Of a stretch of 64,000 nucleotides of DNA, positions 12,901 through 24,900 are shown in pieces. The first letter of the stretch is position 1. Each line of letters begins with the position of its first letter. The stretch is from Leptasterias polaris. Taxonomy: Eukaryota > Echinodermata > Asteroidea > Forcipulatida > Asteriidae. Where the stretch lies: positions 1,798,001 through 1,862,000 of the forward strand of contig JAZGTN010000214.1 in the NCBI GenBank assembly GCA_037783415.1, read 5' to 3'. The position numbers and the translations under genes are program-made. The notes under the pieces were generated by a model, which saw only the letters and a list, made by a program, of their open reading frames with translations, was not told the origin of the DNA and did not search any database.

Positions 12901-15900
12901 GTTAATACAATGAAGGGCAGACTAATAAAGTGGATAACTGTGTGGGAAAAGGAGAAGGCAAAAACAAAAGGTTATTAGTCATTTCCTTCTTGGATATTCA
13001 AACCATGGGGCTGAGTGGTCTTTATGCGCCTTATCCCAAGTTTTTCCCTACTCAGAGGGACAGTCTCTCTGCAGTTAAATTTTTGATGAATAGAAGAGTC
13101 CAGTAAGTTTCTTCCACTCTTGTATAGTAATGACGTGTACAGTTCTATAAATTAGCTATGTGGAATCAAGCAAAGGAATTTGAAGGGAAAATTCTATAAA
13201 AGGGAACGTGTACCTTTGGTTTTTGGAACCATCCGATTGTTTTAGTCCTATATAATTGTAGATATATACAATAAAAACTAACCAGTTAAAATTTCATTGC
13301 AAAATGTCGTAGCGTTTTTGAGATATCGCCGAAAATCCAGAGCGGTTATGTCCCTGCAGGAAGAATAATCCGTAATTGGAATACACAATCTGCGGAATGT
13401 ATCTGACAGTAACTTTTTCTGATTCAAGTTTTGGGGGATAAAAACTGATATCATTTTCCATAACCACATTACTCAAAATGCTTTACACTATTGAAAGCTG
13501 CTGTACTTCTAACCAAGTAAGTTTTATTGCCATTAATTCTAAGAGTGATTACCAAATGTATACCTTCCCTTTAAGACAATAATAAGTTTCAAACTTTGAG
13601 GATTTTCCTCGGTTGATAAAAGCCTGTGAGCGCCTATGTTGTGTTACGTGTGTCTTTAGTTTGAAAGTTAACTTTTCTTTTTGGAAATGATATCAATCCT
13701 TTTTAACTCTCTTTGATTCAGGATGTCCAACTGGTCACTTTGAATGTACATCCGGCCAGTGTATATCGGCATCTGGGGCATGCAATGGATATCCAAATTG
13801 TCAAGACGGTTCAGATGAGCAGGGTTGTGGTAAGTCTTAAATCGCACCTATTGACCCCTTGCGGACGGACGCAGAAAATGCACCTCTACCATTTCCATCA
13901 TTTTGAGGGTCAATTCCATTGTTGCATTTTGACTCCCAAAGTGGGGGACAGGACTGGCAGGTTTAAGTGCGCTATATGTTGTGCAAGGGGGTCAATTGAA
14001 AATTATCCATGAGTCATTTGATCAGAAGGCTGATTGGCCACTGACATATCATTATAATTTAGATCGTTGGAAGGTGGGGGCTGGAAGGTGGGGGCGGGGA
14101 TTCCTTGCACACTGACCCTGGGGGGTTATCTGCCACTGTCACTAAAATTGTATGAAGATTTCCGTGGTGTGTCGTGGTCTATTTCACTGGACCACAGCTC
14201 TGGTGTTGTCAGCAGCAGAGTGTGGATTTAATACCAGGTCTTGACACTTGTTCCCTTGAGCAAGGCACTTAACCATAATTGCTTCATAAAAAATGGGAAG
14301 GTAGTGCATTCTGCTCTACCAGCCAGGCTTCTATAGTGGATGATACCCACGCCTACTGTGAAGGGGGTATAACCCTGTTTCAGCCCCAGGAGTAGGTGGC
14401 AACGTGCCCCTGGTAGTAGTTGATTTGGGTGGATAGCCAAAATCAGTTAAGTGTAGCCCTCACCTTGAAGTGGTCGTCCAGCCTTAATAATAATAATAAT
14501 AATAATACTGAAGTCTTATAAAGCGCACATATCCACCAAAGAGTGCTCAAGGCGCTGTGACAAAGGAAGAGAAAAAACAAAAGGGGAGGGGACCAACAGA
14601 AAAATCAGTTAGAAGGAACTAAATGCTTTAGACATGAGGTGTGTTTTGAGAGACTTTTTGAATGAATGAATGAATAGTATTGGAGGTTTTAATGTGAAGA
14701 GGAAGCTGATTCCAGAGATGTGGTGCTGCAACGGAGAATGATCTGTCCCCCCAGGTGCGATGAGATGTGATGTTAGGCGATCTCTCATAATGAAATAAAA
14801 TGAACTCCTGTCCCATACTTTCTTTTGAGTACTAGAAACTTAAAGTGTGTTCAAATATCTTCTTTTTCCCCCCCAGTCTACCCTGCATGTGAACCCAATA
14901 AATTCCAGTGTCCTAACAGTCCGGCATGTATTCCTCAAAGTTGGGTTTGTAACGGCATCCATGAATGCCCCAATGGAGAAGATGAGCAACAAAATTGTCG
15001 TAAGTATTTAAAGACTTATAATAATAATAATAAGTATTTATAAAGCGCTTTTACAGGGAAATCACAGTGCTGAACAAGAATAGAAAAATAACGATAGTGT
15101 ATTGAATAAGAAGTATTGGATTTTAAAACAGGATTTTTATGGCCAATTTGATGCAACTTTAAAAGAAAACTAATACAAACCAGAAAGGTCACTGTAACCT
15201 GAAATACTGTCAAAGTTAAAAAGATAAAATTTAAAGACACCACTGTGGTTAAGGCCACGTCACACAGCACAATATTTTTCAGGCAACTTCTTGGAGGCAA
15301 CCAACTGCACTGCATACACAAGGAACATCTCGACAGCACAAGAGACATTCTTCTAGCTGTAACTCACTATTCCCAAGAAAATAATGAGAAAACAGAAATG
15401 TGAATGAATTTTCTTATTGGAGATTGCCTGGAACTGGTTGTGCCTTTTAAAAAAGCTACTTAAAAAAATGCCTTTTGAAAATGCTTTTTTTTTCAGACTT
15501 TAAAAATTCTTTCCCCAACCTTGTCATCATGAAATATTAATTTACCAAAATTATTAATCTAAGCATGCACTGCGCCAGTTTTTTTTTCTATGTCTACTGA
15601 TCTCTCCATGATAACGCCCTAAAAGTTCCTGGTCGGAACAGCTGGAGAAAAACTTAAATTGTACCCAGGTCTGCTTTACTGACTGACCCTGTACTAATTG
15701 CTGCTAAACACATCTTATTACTGACCCCCAATAAATGAAGTCAAATCTTGCAGCAGATACTTTGCCAGTCAATTACAAGACCTATAAACCCTGGAGGAAT
15801 AATTCATACCTTGCTTGAATCTTTCCACGAAATTTTGTTTTATAACTTAAGATTTGTGGCTACATGGTGAAGTCATTTGGAAAGAAAACAAAAATCCTGT

Positions 15901-18900
15901 CTGTTTTTCCAGGAGTATTATGGTTAAGGTGTTTGTCTTCTAGAATAGTGTTTGAGTGTTCCAGGGGAAATCTGGACCAAGCAAATTGAATAATGGATGT
16001 TTTGCCATATTTGCCGAGAGCTATAATTATTGACCACAATTGTCGTTTGATTTTAAATAAATCTTGGGCCATAAATTTCATAGAGCTGCTTGAACAGAAA
16101 ATATTGCTTAACCGTTTTCTACTTAACAACCATAGGCAGGATACCAGTCACAGAGGGTACATTTGGTATGGTATTTGGGCTGTTTGCAGGCATAATATTC
16201 TTCGGTCTTTAATCTGATTTCCAATTTGTTTGCCCTCAGAAAAATCATCATAATTGTTAATAAATAGCCAGAAAAGTCTATTAGCATATATACCACGTGT
16301 ACTTGTAGGTCAGCCCTTGTACTCTATAAAGTTCCTATTTTTTTCCAAAGACCAAATATCATGCCTGATTCTGGTAAGCAAAATTTTGTTGTGCTTGGCT
16401 ACTTTTTGTGCCTATAAGCAGCTCTATGAAATTAGGCCCTATATAGTCACAGTATGTAAACATACTCTAACACCGCGTTCACACTTGATCCTGCTAGGAG
16501 GATCAAAGGAGGATCAGATCCCGAAAGCGAGATCAAGCATTTTTGTGCCGCGTTCACACTTGAGTGTGATCGCGCATTGATCTCGCATCGTTAAACGGAA
16601 GTTCAGTTCAGCTGACGGCAAAGGTTACTGTGCGAGGTCATTGATTGTGCGCGCGCATGTTGTTTTGTTCGTTGTGTCGCGCCATTTTTTTATTTGGTGT
16701 ACATGTGTAACTAAACGATACGGCGACACACTTACGTTGCAGTTTCCGTTATCTATGTGAACAAGCATTATTCTCCTTCTTCTCGAGGTATTTTTTTCTT
16801 GATTTACGATGGAAGATGTCTTCAATTTCTTAGCAGTTATTCTGCTATTAGTTTTGGCCCAACTACATCGTCGACATCGCCGCAGAATGACAAATATGGA
16901 GGACATGGGGCCGGGGACCAGTTCACGATAGAGTGCACATGCACACACAATTATTATTATTATTTCTGGTTTATTAAAACACAATGCATTAGTAGCCCAA
17001 GGGCTAAATTGCTACATTGTTTACACACAAAAAACACGGAGCTGAACAAAAAAACAAAAAGAATTAACCAATTGCATTAACCAATAACATTAACCAATAA
17101 CATTAATTATTAACCAATTAAACAATTAAACATGTTGATAGAAAAACTACATTTGATTTAAAATACTAACAAAATAGGGTATAGGACTATTTTTGTATCT
17201 ATTTGTATTGCACTTGATTACGGAAAGATTGTTTAAGTTTCTTAATTGGTATTGCACACTAGAACTTCTTGGCTGGGGTAACCACTGGCGGAACATGTCG
17301 GAACATTTTAATTTGGTGGCAAAGTCAACACAAAGATCTTTTCTACGATCATGGAGAGAAATCAAATTGCATTTTAAAAGGGCATATTCGTAATCCAAAT
17401 AACCCAGGCCTAAGATAATTTTAAGGGCACGCTTTTGAATACTTTCCAATTTGTTGTTCTGTGCACTAGTTAAACCCGCATTCCAAACAGGCGTTGCATA
17501 TTCCGTCAGTGGTCGAATATACCCCTTATAAACTGTTAATAAGTCGGGAAGTGATAAGTGGAATTTTTAAAACAGTTTGAGCATGTAAATCTTATTGCTA
17601 GCTTTGCGGTAAATGTGGTCGACATGTTTGTCCCACTTGAGATCAGAACTAATGAAAACACCGAGAATTTTTACACAATCGACAATATGGAGATCAGTAG
17701 ACGAAATTTGCAGAGCAGGGAATTGAGGAATATTTTTCATAAAGCATACAGTCATGCTAGCACATTTATCTGGGTTGACTTTCATATTATTTTGTACAGC
17801 CCAATGACTAAATTGATTCAAAACAGATTGAATAGTATGTGGGTCATTACCTCTACTGTTCTCCACAATAGTCATGTCGTCGACATATTTAAGTCTAAGT
17901 AATCGACTGGGAGTGTCATCTAATTTTCCAGAACAAACCGCACCGTTAAATTTAGCAAGAAAACCCAATGGTCCAAATTTAGTGCCCTGCGGTAGTCCAC
18001 CTTTAAGTACTTTAAAATTAGACAACAGATGTTTGTATCTGACACATTGTGATCTCTCAGTCAAAAAATTACAGACCCAAGGGATAACTGACTGGCGTGT
18101 ACCCAGATGAAGCAAATCACGAATAACAATGTTATGATCAATGAGATCGAAAGCCTTGCTAAAATCTGTAACAACCAACGAACTATGGCTTTTCGGAAGG
18201 TCGGCATGGGCACATAAATTATCAACCAGTTTAACTAAATAATGAGATGTTGACACACCCTTTCTATTGCCGAACTGATTTGGATCCAAGTTCTCTTGAA
18301 TATCTGAAATAATCCACTGAGCAACGAAATGCTCGGCTACTTTGGCAAAATGATCGGTTAAGGAAATTGGGCGGAGCTTATTCAAAGTAGGCGGGGAACT
18401 TTTCGGTAAAGGAATGACAATAGCCCTTTTCCACTCATTTGGAACAACACCTTCACAGTATGATGAATTAAAAATATGTGAAAGTGGTTTGCTTAATTCA
18501 TACGCAAATTCACTGATAATAGGCGCTGGGATTCCATCCGGACCACCTGCTTTCCTGCAACTGATCTTTTTGAGTTGAAAAAATACCTCCCATTCTTGAA
18601 CACTTGGACATGGTTTGGGAAAAGGGAGATATGCTGGAAGTGATGATAAGTCTAGAGGGCTAAGATCATTACCAATCGATATAAAATGCTCATTGATGCA
18701 GTTCGCAATATCCCGATCATTATCACAATTAATTCCAGATGGTAGGATAATTGTAGGATTAGAAGTGTTGCCTGAAGTCATCAATTTTATGGAACGATAC
18801 CACCCAGCAGGATTTGAATTTTTTAGTTTTTGAATACGACTGTGATAATAATCCCTTTTAGCAGAATCAACCATACGAATGATCTTATTCCGAACAGATT

Positions 18901-21900
18901 TCCATCTAGGATTACCATCAAAAAATAAAGTCTGCCTCGTTTTAATTAAAGCCTTAATTTCTGCTGTCATCCAGGGTTTATCCTTAATATGTAACTTAAT
19001 TGATTTGGTTGGAAAAAACTCACTAATGGCTTTATTCAAAATATCATAAAAAACACTGCATTTGTTCTGAGTGTCTGGAGCACTGTAAATATCTGACCAA
19101 TCGAACTGTGTGATCCATTGACCAAAATAACGGATTGAAGACTGTTTTATTGGTCTATTAGTTTTGATACAAATCTCGTTGCGTTGAATAAGATTAGCTT
19201 TCGGACACCAAATAATTGTATTATGATCACTTCGTTGAAGAGGCGCCATAATAACAGGAGGTTGATACTGCAATGAGACATTTGTTATTATCTTGTCCAA
19301 AATTGCTGAACCCCTAGTAGGGCAGTCTACCACCTGAATAAATTTACCAGTAGTGAGTAGACTTATATCAAGACGATTCAAATCACCAGCAATTACAACT
19401 CCAGCATCAGGATAGCTTGTAGTAATTTTGTCAATTGATTCTAATAAATGACAGATTAGCAAATCCGCATTAGGATCATTAGGCGGAGAATAAACAGCAC
19501 AATAATATAAACTGGTAATCGACCGTGGTAACAATGAAGGTCTCATTTTAACCCAAACTACTTCCAGTTGTTGAGGAATAACTATATCATACTTTACTGC
19601 ATGAAATAAGTCATTAATATATAATGCTACCCCACCACCACAGCGATTAGTCCTCTCTTTAGAAAAAAGAGAAAATCCTTCGATGGTAATCTGTTCAATG
19701 GGCGTGTCCTGCTTAAACCATGTTTCGGTAACACATGCAATCTGAATGCGATGATCATACAGGAATGATCTAAATTCATCAAATTTGTTGATTAAAGAGC
19801 GAGGGTTACATAACATCAGACGTGGCATACACAGTTTCCGTGGTGTTTGAAGTTGGATCCTGGGAATGGTGACAAGGTTGGATAAGTTCACACCACTTTT
19901 TCTAATGTTGGTATTGTTGGAACCAGAATTAACTTGTTGACTCTTCCAAGCTTGATAGATGTCGTATTCATAATTGCGTAAGTTTCTGTTGGATATGAGG
20001 ACTGGTAATGGTATGGAGTGATTTGAGTTGTTTTTCCTACCTCCACGTTTGCCCCTGTATCGTCGCGATAAGCCGTTCATCTTAACTTGGTGTAGTACCT
20101 CAACCCTAGGACGTCCAGCTAGACCACGTAGACTAAGCAGTAGTTGCCGAGAGTATACTTGTCTTCCCATAACATGACTGATTGGCACAGTTAGTTGACT
20201 ATTGTTAACAGCAGATGATTTAGGCTCACAGTCACATAGTATTTGATCGTGAAAACATGAAGTAGAAGATGTATCACTACTTGGACCAGGATTTGATGAA
20301 ATGTCCATATAGACAGTAATGTCTGTGGGTGGGTCATGGCCAGACACACAAAGGCTGGTATATCCATGTTTCGTCCATTTCATTAGTGATGTGCTGGAAT
20401 GCTTGAAGCCTGTAGGACACAGGTGAATCACAACTGGTCGGATGGTCGGAACAATAAAAATGGCCGATTGGAATAATGTGTTTCCCCGGTGCAAAATCTG
20501 ATTCAGGGGTGTTGTTAAAATATCTACAACAGTTATGTCCATCGATTTACATGTAGGCTGGCAAGAGAGCAGTAAGAGCCCGAGACACATTAACAATCGT
20601 GGTAAACTCCTGCTGGTTGTAACTCCAGTGGCAGCCATGTTTTGTACACTTTGTATTACATTCACAAAAGTTCACAGTACTCACACAAAAATTCCCTTGA
20701 AAACGTAGTTTCCATCATCGAAGACACAAAATAGACACCAAAAACGAAACATTAATCACTGGTCAACCCACGGCAATCAAATACGATTTTGGATGGCAAA
20801 TTACAGTTGATAAAAAAACCGGATTAAACGTAAAAGATAACAGGCAAGGTAAAAACACAGGCAGCTTGACAAACAGCGCCCTCACTAGGATGTATATTGT
20901 ACAATAAATCCCCCATGTACATGACACAGCGTTGTCCGGCCACGGACGATGACGACAGGTACGGTAGGCAAAGCGTTGTTTACAATTTCTTGTTTTGCGT
21001 TTTTTTTTTAATGACCTGACACACCGGATGTGAGCAGCTTAAATTGCAGGATCTGATCTCGATCTGCGTTCACACTTGTTTTTTGATCGCCTTTGCGGGA
21101 TCTGATCCTCCTTTGATCTCGCAATAAAGGGAGATCAAAAAGGAGGATCTGATCCTGATCCTGATCGCGTTCACACTAGCCGGTGATCTCCCTTTGATCG
21201 CCCTTTCGAGATCAGATCCTCCTTTGATCCTCCTAGCAGGATCAAGTGTGAACGCTGTGTAAGCCACAGCGAGAGTACCACTACCCAGTAACTGCTAACC
21301 TTTGATCCCCCCCCCCCCCAAAAAACCACATTTTTATTTTTATTAGAGTGAGAAAATACTGAAAATGCATTCCGCTGATTGGCAAAGGTTGTGTCCTTGC
21401 AAAATACTTTGCCATACTTGTTTGCCCATCTGGTGGGATGGTAAGCTGTGCATGTAGTAACCATATCTTGTGGTTGGAAGTGTTCTTGAGAAAATCCTAG
21501 AACTTACTAGAAAACATTCATCACTGTGTTTGGAAGAGTGGAAGACCTCACATGTTGTTTCAATCAGCCATTACATAATTTGTTTAGACCCCCTGCACAG
21601 ACCTGTTGCACTGGTGTCCTTGTCATACATGGCTAGTGTCTGCCCATTTTGGCAGACAAAGTCTGTGTTATAAAACGGTGGCTTTCTTCAATTCTAAACG
21701 CTTTAAAATTTGCCCAGTCAGTTGTCCTTGTGGTTTATAACTTGATATTTGAAAGTTGCATCCCCTTCTGCTGCCGCTTCCCAGGTTGTATCCAAAACTT
21801 GGGTGTGCTCCCTATAGGGTCGTTACAGTTTGAATAGCTTCTGACTAGCACCCCAAGCAAAGATATTGACAAAATATTGACCGTCAACATTGGTAGATGT

Positions 21901-24900
21901 TACTTTCCAAACGCCAGGGGTCGATCACTACTCGTGTATAAGGATCCGAAGTAATTTGTAGTCAGCAAGGTACTAATACCTAGACTCATCTACCCTAGGG
22001 CTGGGATAGCTCAGTTGGTAGAGCATTAATCCGAAGGTCACAGGTTCAAGTCCTGTTCTTGTAAATTTGTCTTTGTGCAACCCTAAACTATTTAGAATTT
22101 ACCTAGTCAGTTTCCCTTGTGGTTTATTATTGCTTAAGTTTTAAGAAATGGTGAGTGTGTATAAATGCGGGCTAGCATTCTTTGATGCTCACACTGCACA
22201 GTTAAACCCACTTGGATACTGACTCCAAAATGCCATAGCCAATATTCAATGTAGTGAAGAAGTAAGGTGATTTGGATCAATTGAATGGTGGAAATCAATG
22301 GGTTTTTGATTTTGCGTATTTTGATATTTTCCTACTTTACATGATTTCCATTTTTTTTACCTTCAGAAAAATCAGCAAAATCTTTAAAAAAGAAGCCTAT
22401 AAAATCCTATGCCATGTGTACGTGTAGGTCAGCCTTTGTGCTCAAGAAAATGTTTCTACTTTTTCCAAGGACCGAATACCATGCCTGGCTAAGTTTATAA
22501 TCTGAAAGTTTATAATCTGAAAGCACTACACTGTTAAAGGGTGTGTACAACATTGGTAAGAATGAAAATATAAATGTTCACAGATTTGCAAATAACTTTA
22601 TGGTATAAAGTTGGTCATGGTGGAAAACTTCCCTTGAAATAGTTTTGCTTGAAATGTTATAGTTTTTAGGAAATGAGTAAAATAATAGTCTTTATCCTGC
22701 AGGATAAATTCTGATGTTTGAAAAGAAGTTAAAACACATAAGGTTTTTTTTCACTGTTTTCTCATGACTCCGAAGACCGATTGAGCTTAAACTTTCACAG
22801 GTTTGTTATTTCATGTATATGTTGGGTCACATCAAGTTTGGATACAGGTCTTTGGCAATTACCAATGTTGTACACACCCTTTAAACGGCGCAACCAAGGT
22901 TATAGACCATGCAAGTCTCGTGAGTATTCGACCATTTTTGGGCCCACTTTAGTTCCACGCACAATGCTTTAATGCGTGAAGTAAACAAACTCGAGTACGC
23001 GCGAGACTTGCACAGACTATTGTGATGATGACATCAGGTGATATGGGTCATTAGGATTGTTTTACTTGGTGACTAAACTGCAAGGAATAACAGCATTTGA
23101 GTTGGGTGTGCATCATCAGCTACCCTACTAGCGTTTTTTAAATCTCCAAACTTGTAATTTATTTTAATTTGGTTTGATTTTTGACAAAGCTGTCACCACT
23201 TGCTCCAGTGACCAGTTTACCTGTGCCTCGGGCAGCTGTATCTATGCATCATGGGAATGTGACTTCTGGAACGATTGTGGAGACAACAGCGACGAGGTAG
23301 ACTGTGGTAAGATTCTGCATGGCAGGACTTGTTTCACAAAGCACTAAAGATTCATCTTAAGATGAGTTGTCAGTAATACCATAGTGATTTGTAATGTGAT
23401 ATCACGCATTACTTAGCAACTACGATTGAATTGCAGTTAAGATCAATCTTAGCTCTTTGTGAAATTGGCCGCCCTATTGTGTTAATTTGTCAAGATTTTG
23501 CCTGTTTGCAGGATTTGTTTTAAAAAGATCAGCTCTGTCATTCCATTGTTGTTTTTTTCTTGTCAATTCTTTTTTTTTTTCACATGAGGGAAATTTAGGC
23601 GAACAAAAAAAGTCATTTTCGAACGTAAAAACGGAGCAAGAAACCATTGGTTTAAAAAAAATATAAAAAAGTCTTGTATTTTTTGGAATGAGGGAAATTA
23701 AGAAAATACATTTATTTTCTAATGTAAGAATTGATTAAGAAACCATCTTTTCTTTTGCCCGTGTGTGTTGTATTTATGTAGATCACCCAACCTGTGCTAC
23801 TGGGGAGTTTCAGTGTAAGTTTGGGAGTTGTATAGATGGGTCTAAACAATGTAACGCTGAACTAGACTGCTCGGATGGCTCCGATGAAAGCAACTGCAGT
23901 AAGTTCTCTTCTTTCTCGTTAACTAGAACAGGATTTGAATCTAGATTAATGTGCCAGCATTTTACCAACTGAGCTTTCTAGCCCTATTGTTGGCTTTTTT
24001 CGGGTGTGCCAGTCAGAAGCCATTCAACCTGGGAAGTTGCAGGACAGGGATAACCTTCCATCCCGTAGATCTCTCTCCTGTCGCTTTGTATGGTAAACTT
24101 GGGTACAGCAGTTTCAGATTCAATTCAATTCAAATCATTTCAACTATTTATTCATCATGCCAGCATGAAAATTGTTACCTCAGTTTGCACATATAGAAAT
24201 ATTACACAATTTAAAAAAACCCAATATATAAACAAGACAATTGAATGAGAACAAGATTGAATGGCTTCTGACTGGCATCCTCGAACAAAGAATTTTTACA
24301 AAATAGGGTGACTGCCAATACATTATACATGTTATAGGGCTACATGTAGATGGCTCAGTTGGTGGAGCGCTGGCACATTAATCTAGGTTCAAATCCGGCT
24401 CTAGTAAAAACAAAATTTCAACCCAAAATTAATTGAAATTTTACCCAATCATGTGTCCCTTGTGGTTTATTATTTGATATTTCTCTTCTTTTTATTCATC
24501 TTACCTCCTTTTAAGGATAAGAAATTCAGAGGCACTAACGTGAATCCCACATAAGGAGAAACAGAAACAGAGATCGTCATTTTATATGTCAATTTTTTAG
24601 TGAGGGAGCGTTTTAACTAAAATGGATGCATCTTTTTCAGCCATCACTTTCTTGAAGATCGCAGTGCCATCTCAAATGGAATTAACAGAGTTGATCATTG
24701 GGGAGGAGGAGGAGGGATTTAGAGGTAGCCGGTGTCTGTGTATGTGGGGGTGGGGGGGGGGGGGGGGTGGGGCGGGGTACAGGTTCAAGAACCAGCTTGG
24801 ATCAGTCAAAAACAAAACAAAAATATAAATTACAGTAAAACAACTTTTTGTCAAACACGATAATTATTCCTTAGCTTTGCAACTTTTAAATAAATGAACC

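Larger units (their letters stand above)
3940..13721. other. Intron 1 (9.8 kb), repeat-rich
   Basis: No coding exon seen. It holds a tRNA-Leu-like SINE (4785-5171), inverted-repeat elements at 5875-6106 and 6600-6751, MITE-A copies (6916-7286, 7921-8325, 9569-9876, 13196-13574), MITE-B copies (10321-10674, 11106-11470), a duplicated A-B module at 8490-9035 and a hammerhead-like repeat at 12603-12641. Simple repeats occur at 5222-5290 (C/A runs), 12049-12070 (GGATA) and 12645-12680 (ACAAC). Confidence 0.7.
13830..14876. other. Intron 2 (1.0 kb)
   Basis: Most of it is retroposon sequence: a tRNA-Leu-like SINE at 14166-14486 followed directly by a reverse-strand LINE 3' fragment at 14487-14822. 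Bases 13840-14160 show nothing recognisable. Confidence 0.7.
16471..21259. mobile_element. Harbinger-like DNA transposon interrupted by a LINE
   Basis: The left end (cgcgttcacacttgatcctg at 16474) and the right end are inverted repeats that match over about 45 bp, with subterminal repeats of gcgttcacact and gatc-rich motifs. TAA flanks both ends (16468-16470 and 21260-21262), the 3-bp target duplication of PIF/Harbinger elements. Inside the left end, 16809-16931 opens like a Harbinger transposase. The LINE splits the remainder. Confidence 0.72.
15000..23189. other. Intron 3 (8.2 kb) with nested transposons
   Basis: The intron is dominated by a Harbinger-like element (16471-21259) carrying an antisense LINE. 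It also holds a tRNA-Asn-like SINE region (about 21700-22140) and a MITE-B copy (22534-22884). Fragments of the 'agagctgctt' repeat occur near 16075-16440. Bases 15240-15370 resemble part of a further dispersed repeat (cacgtcacacagcac). Confidence 0.7.

Noticed and set aside
17874..18110. Plus-strand frames at 17558-18110
   Set aside because: They are antisense shadows of the LINE reverse transcriptase.
17567..20665. The long minus-strand frame as a host gene
   Set aside because: It encodes endonuclease and reverse-transcriptase motifs with a LINE-type C-terminus and 3' tail, so it is a retrotransposon.
20700..20960. Target-site duplication for the LINE (catgtacatgacacag resembles cacatgcacacac at its 3' end)
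   Set aside because: The match is too loose to fix the 5' boundary.
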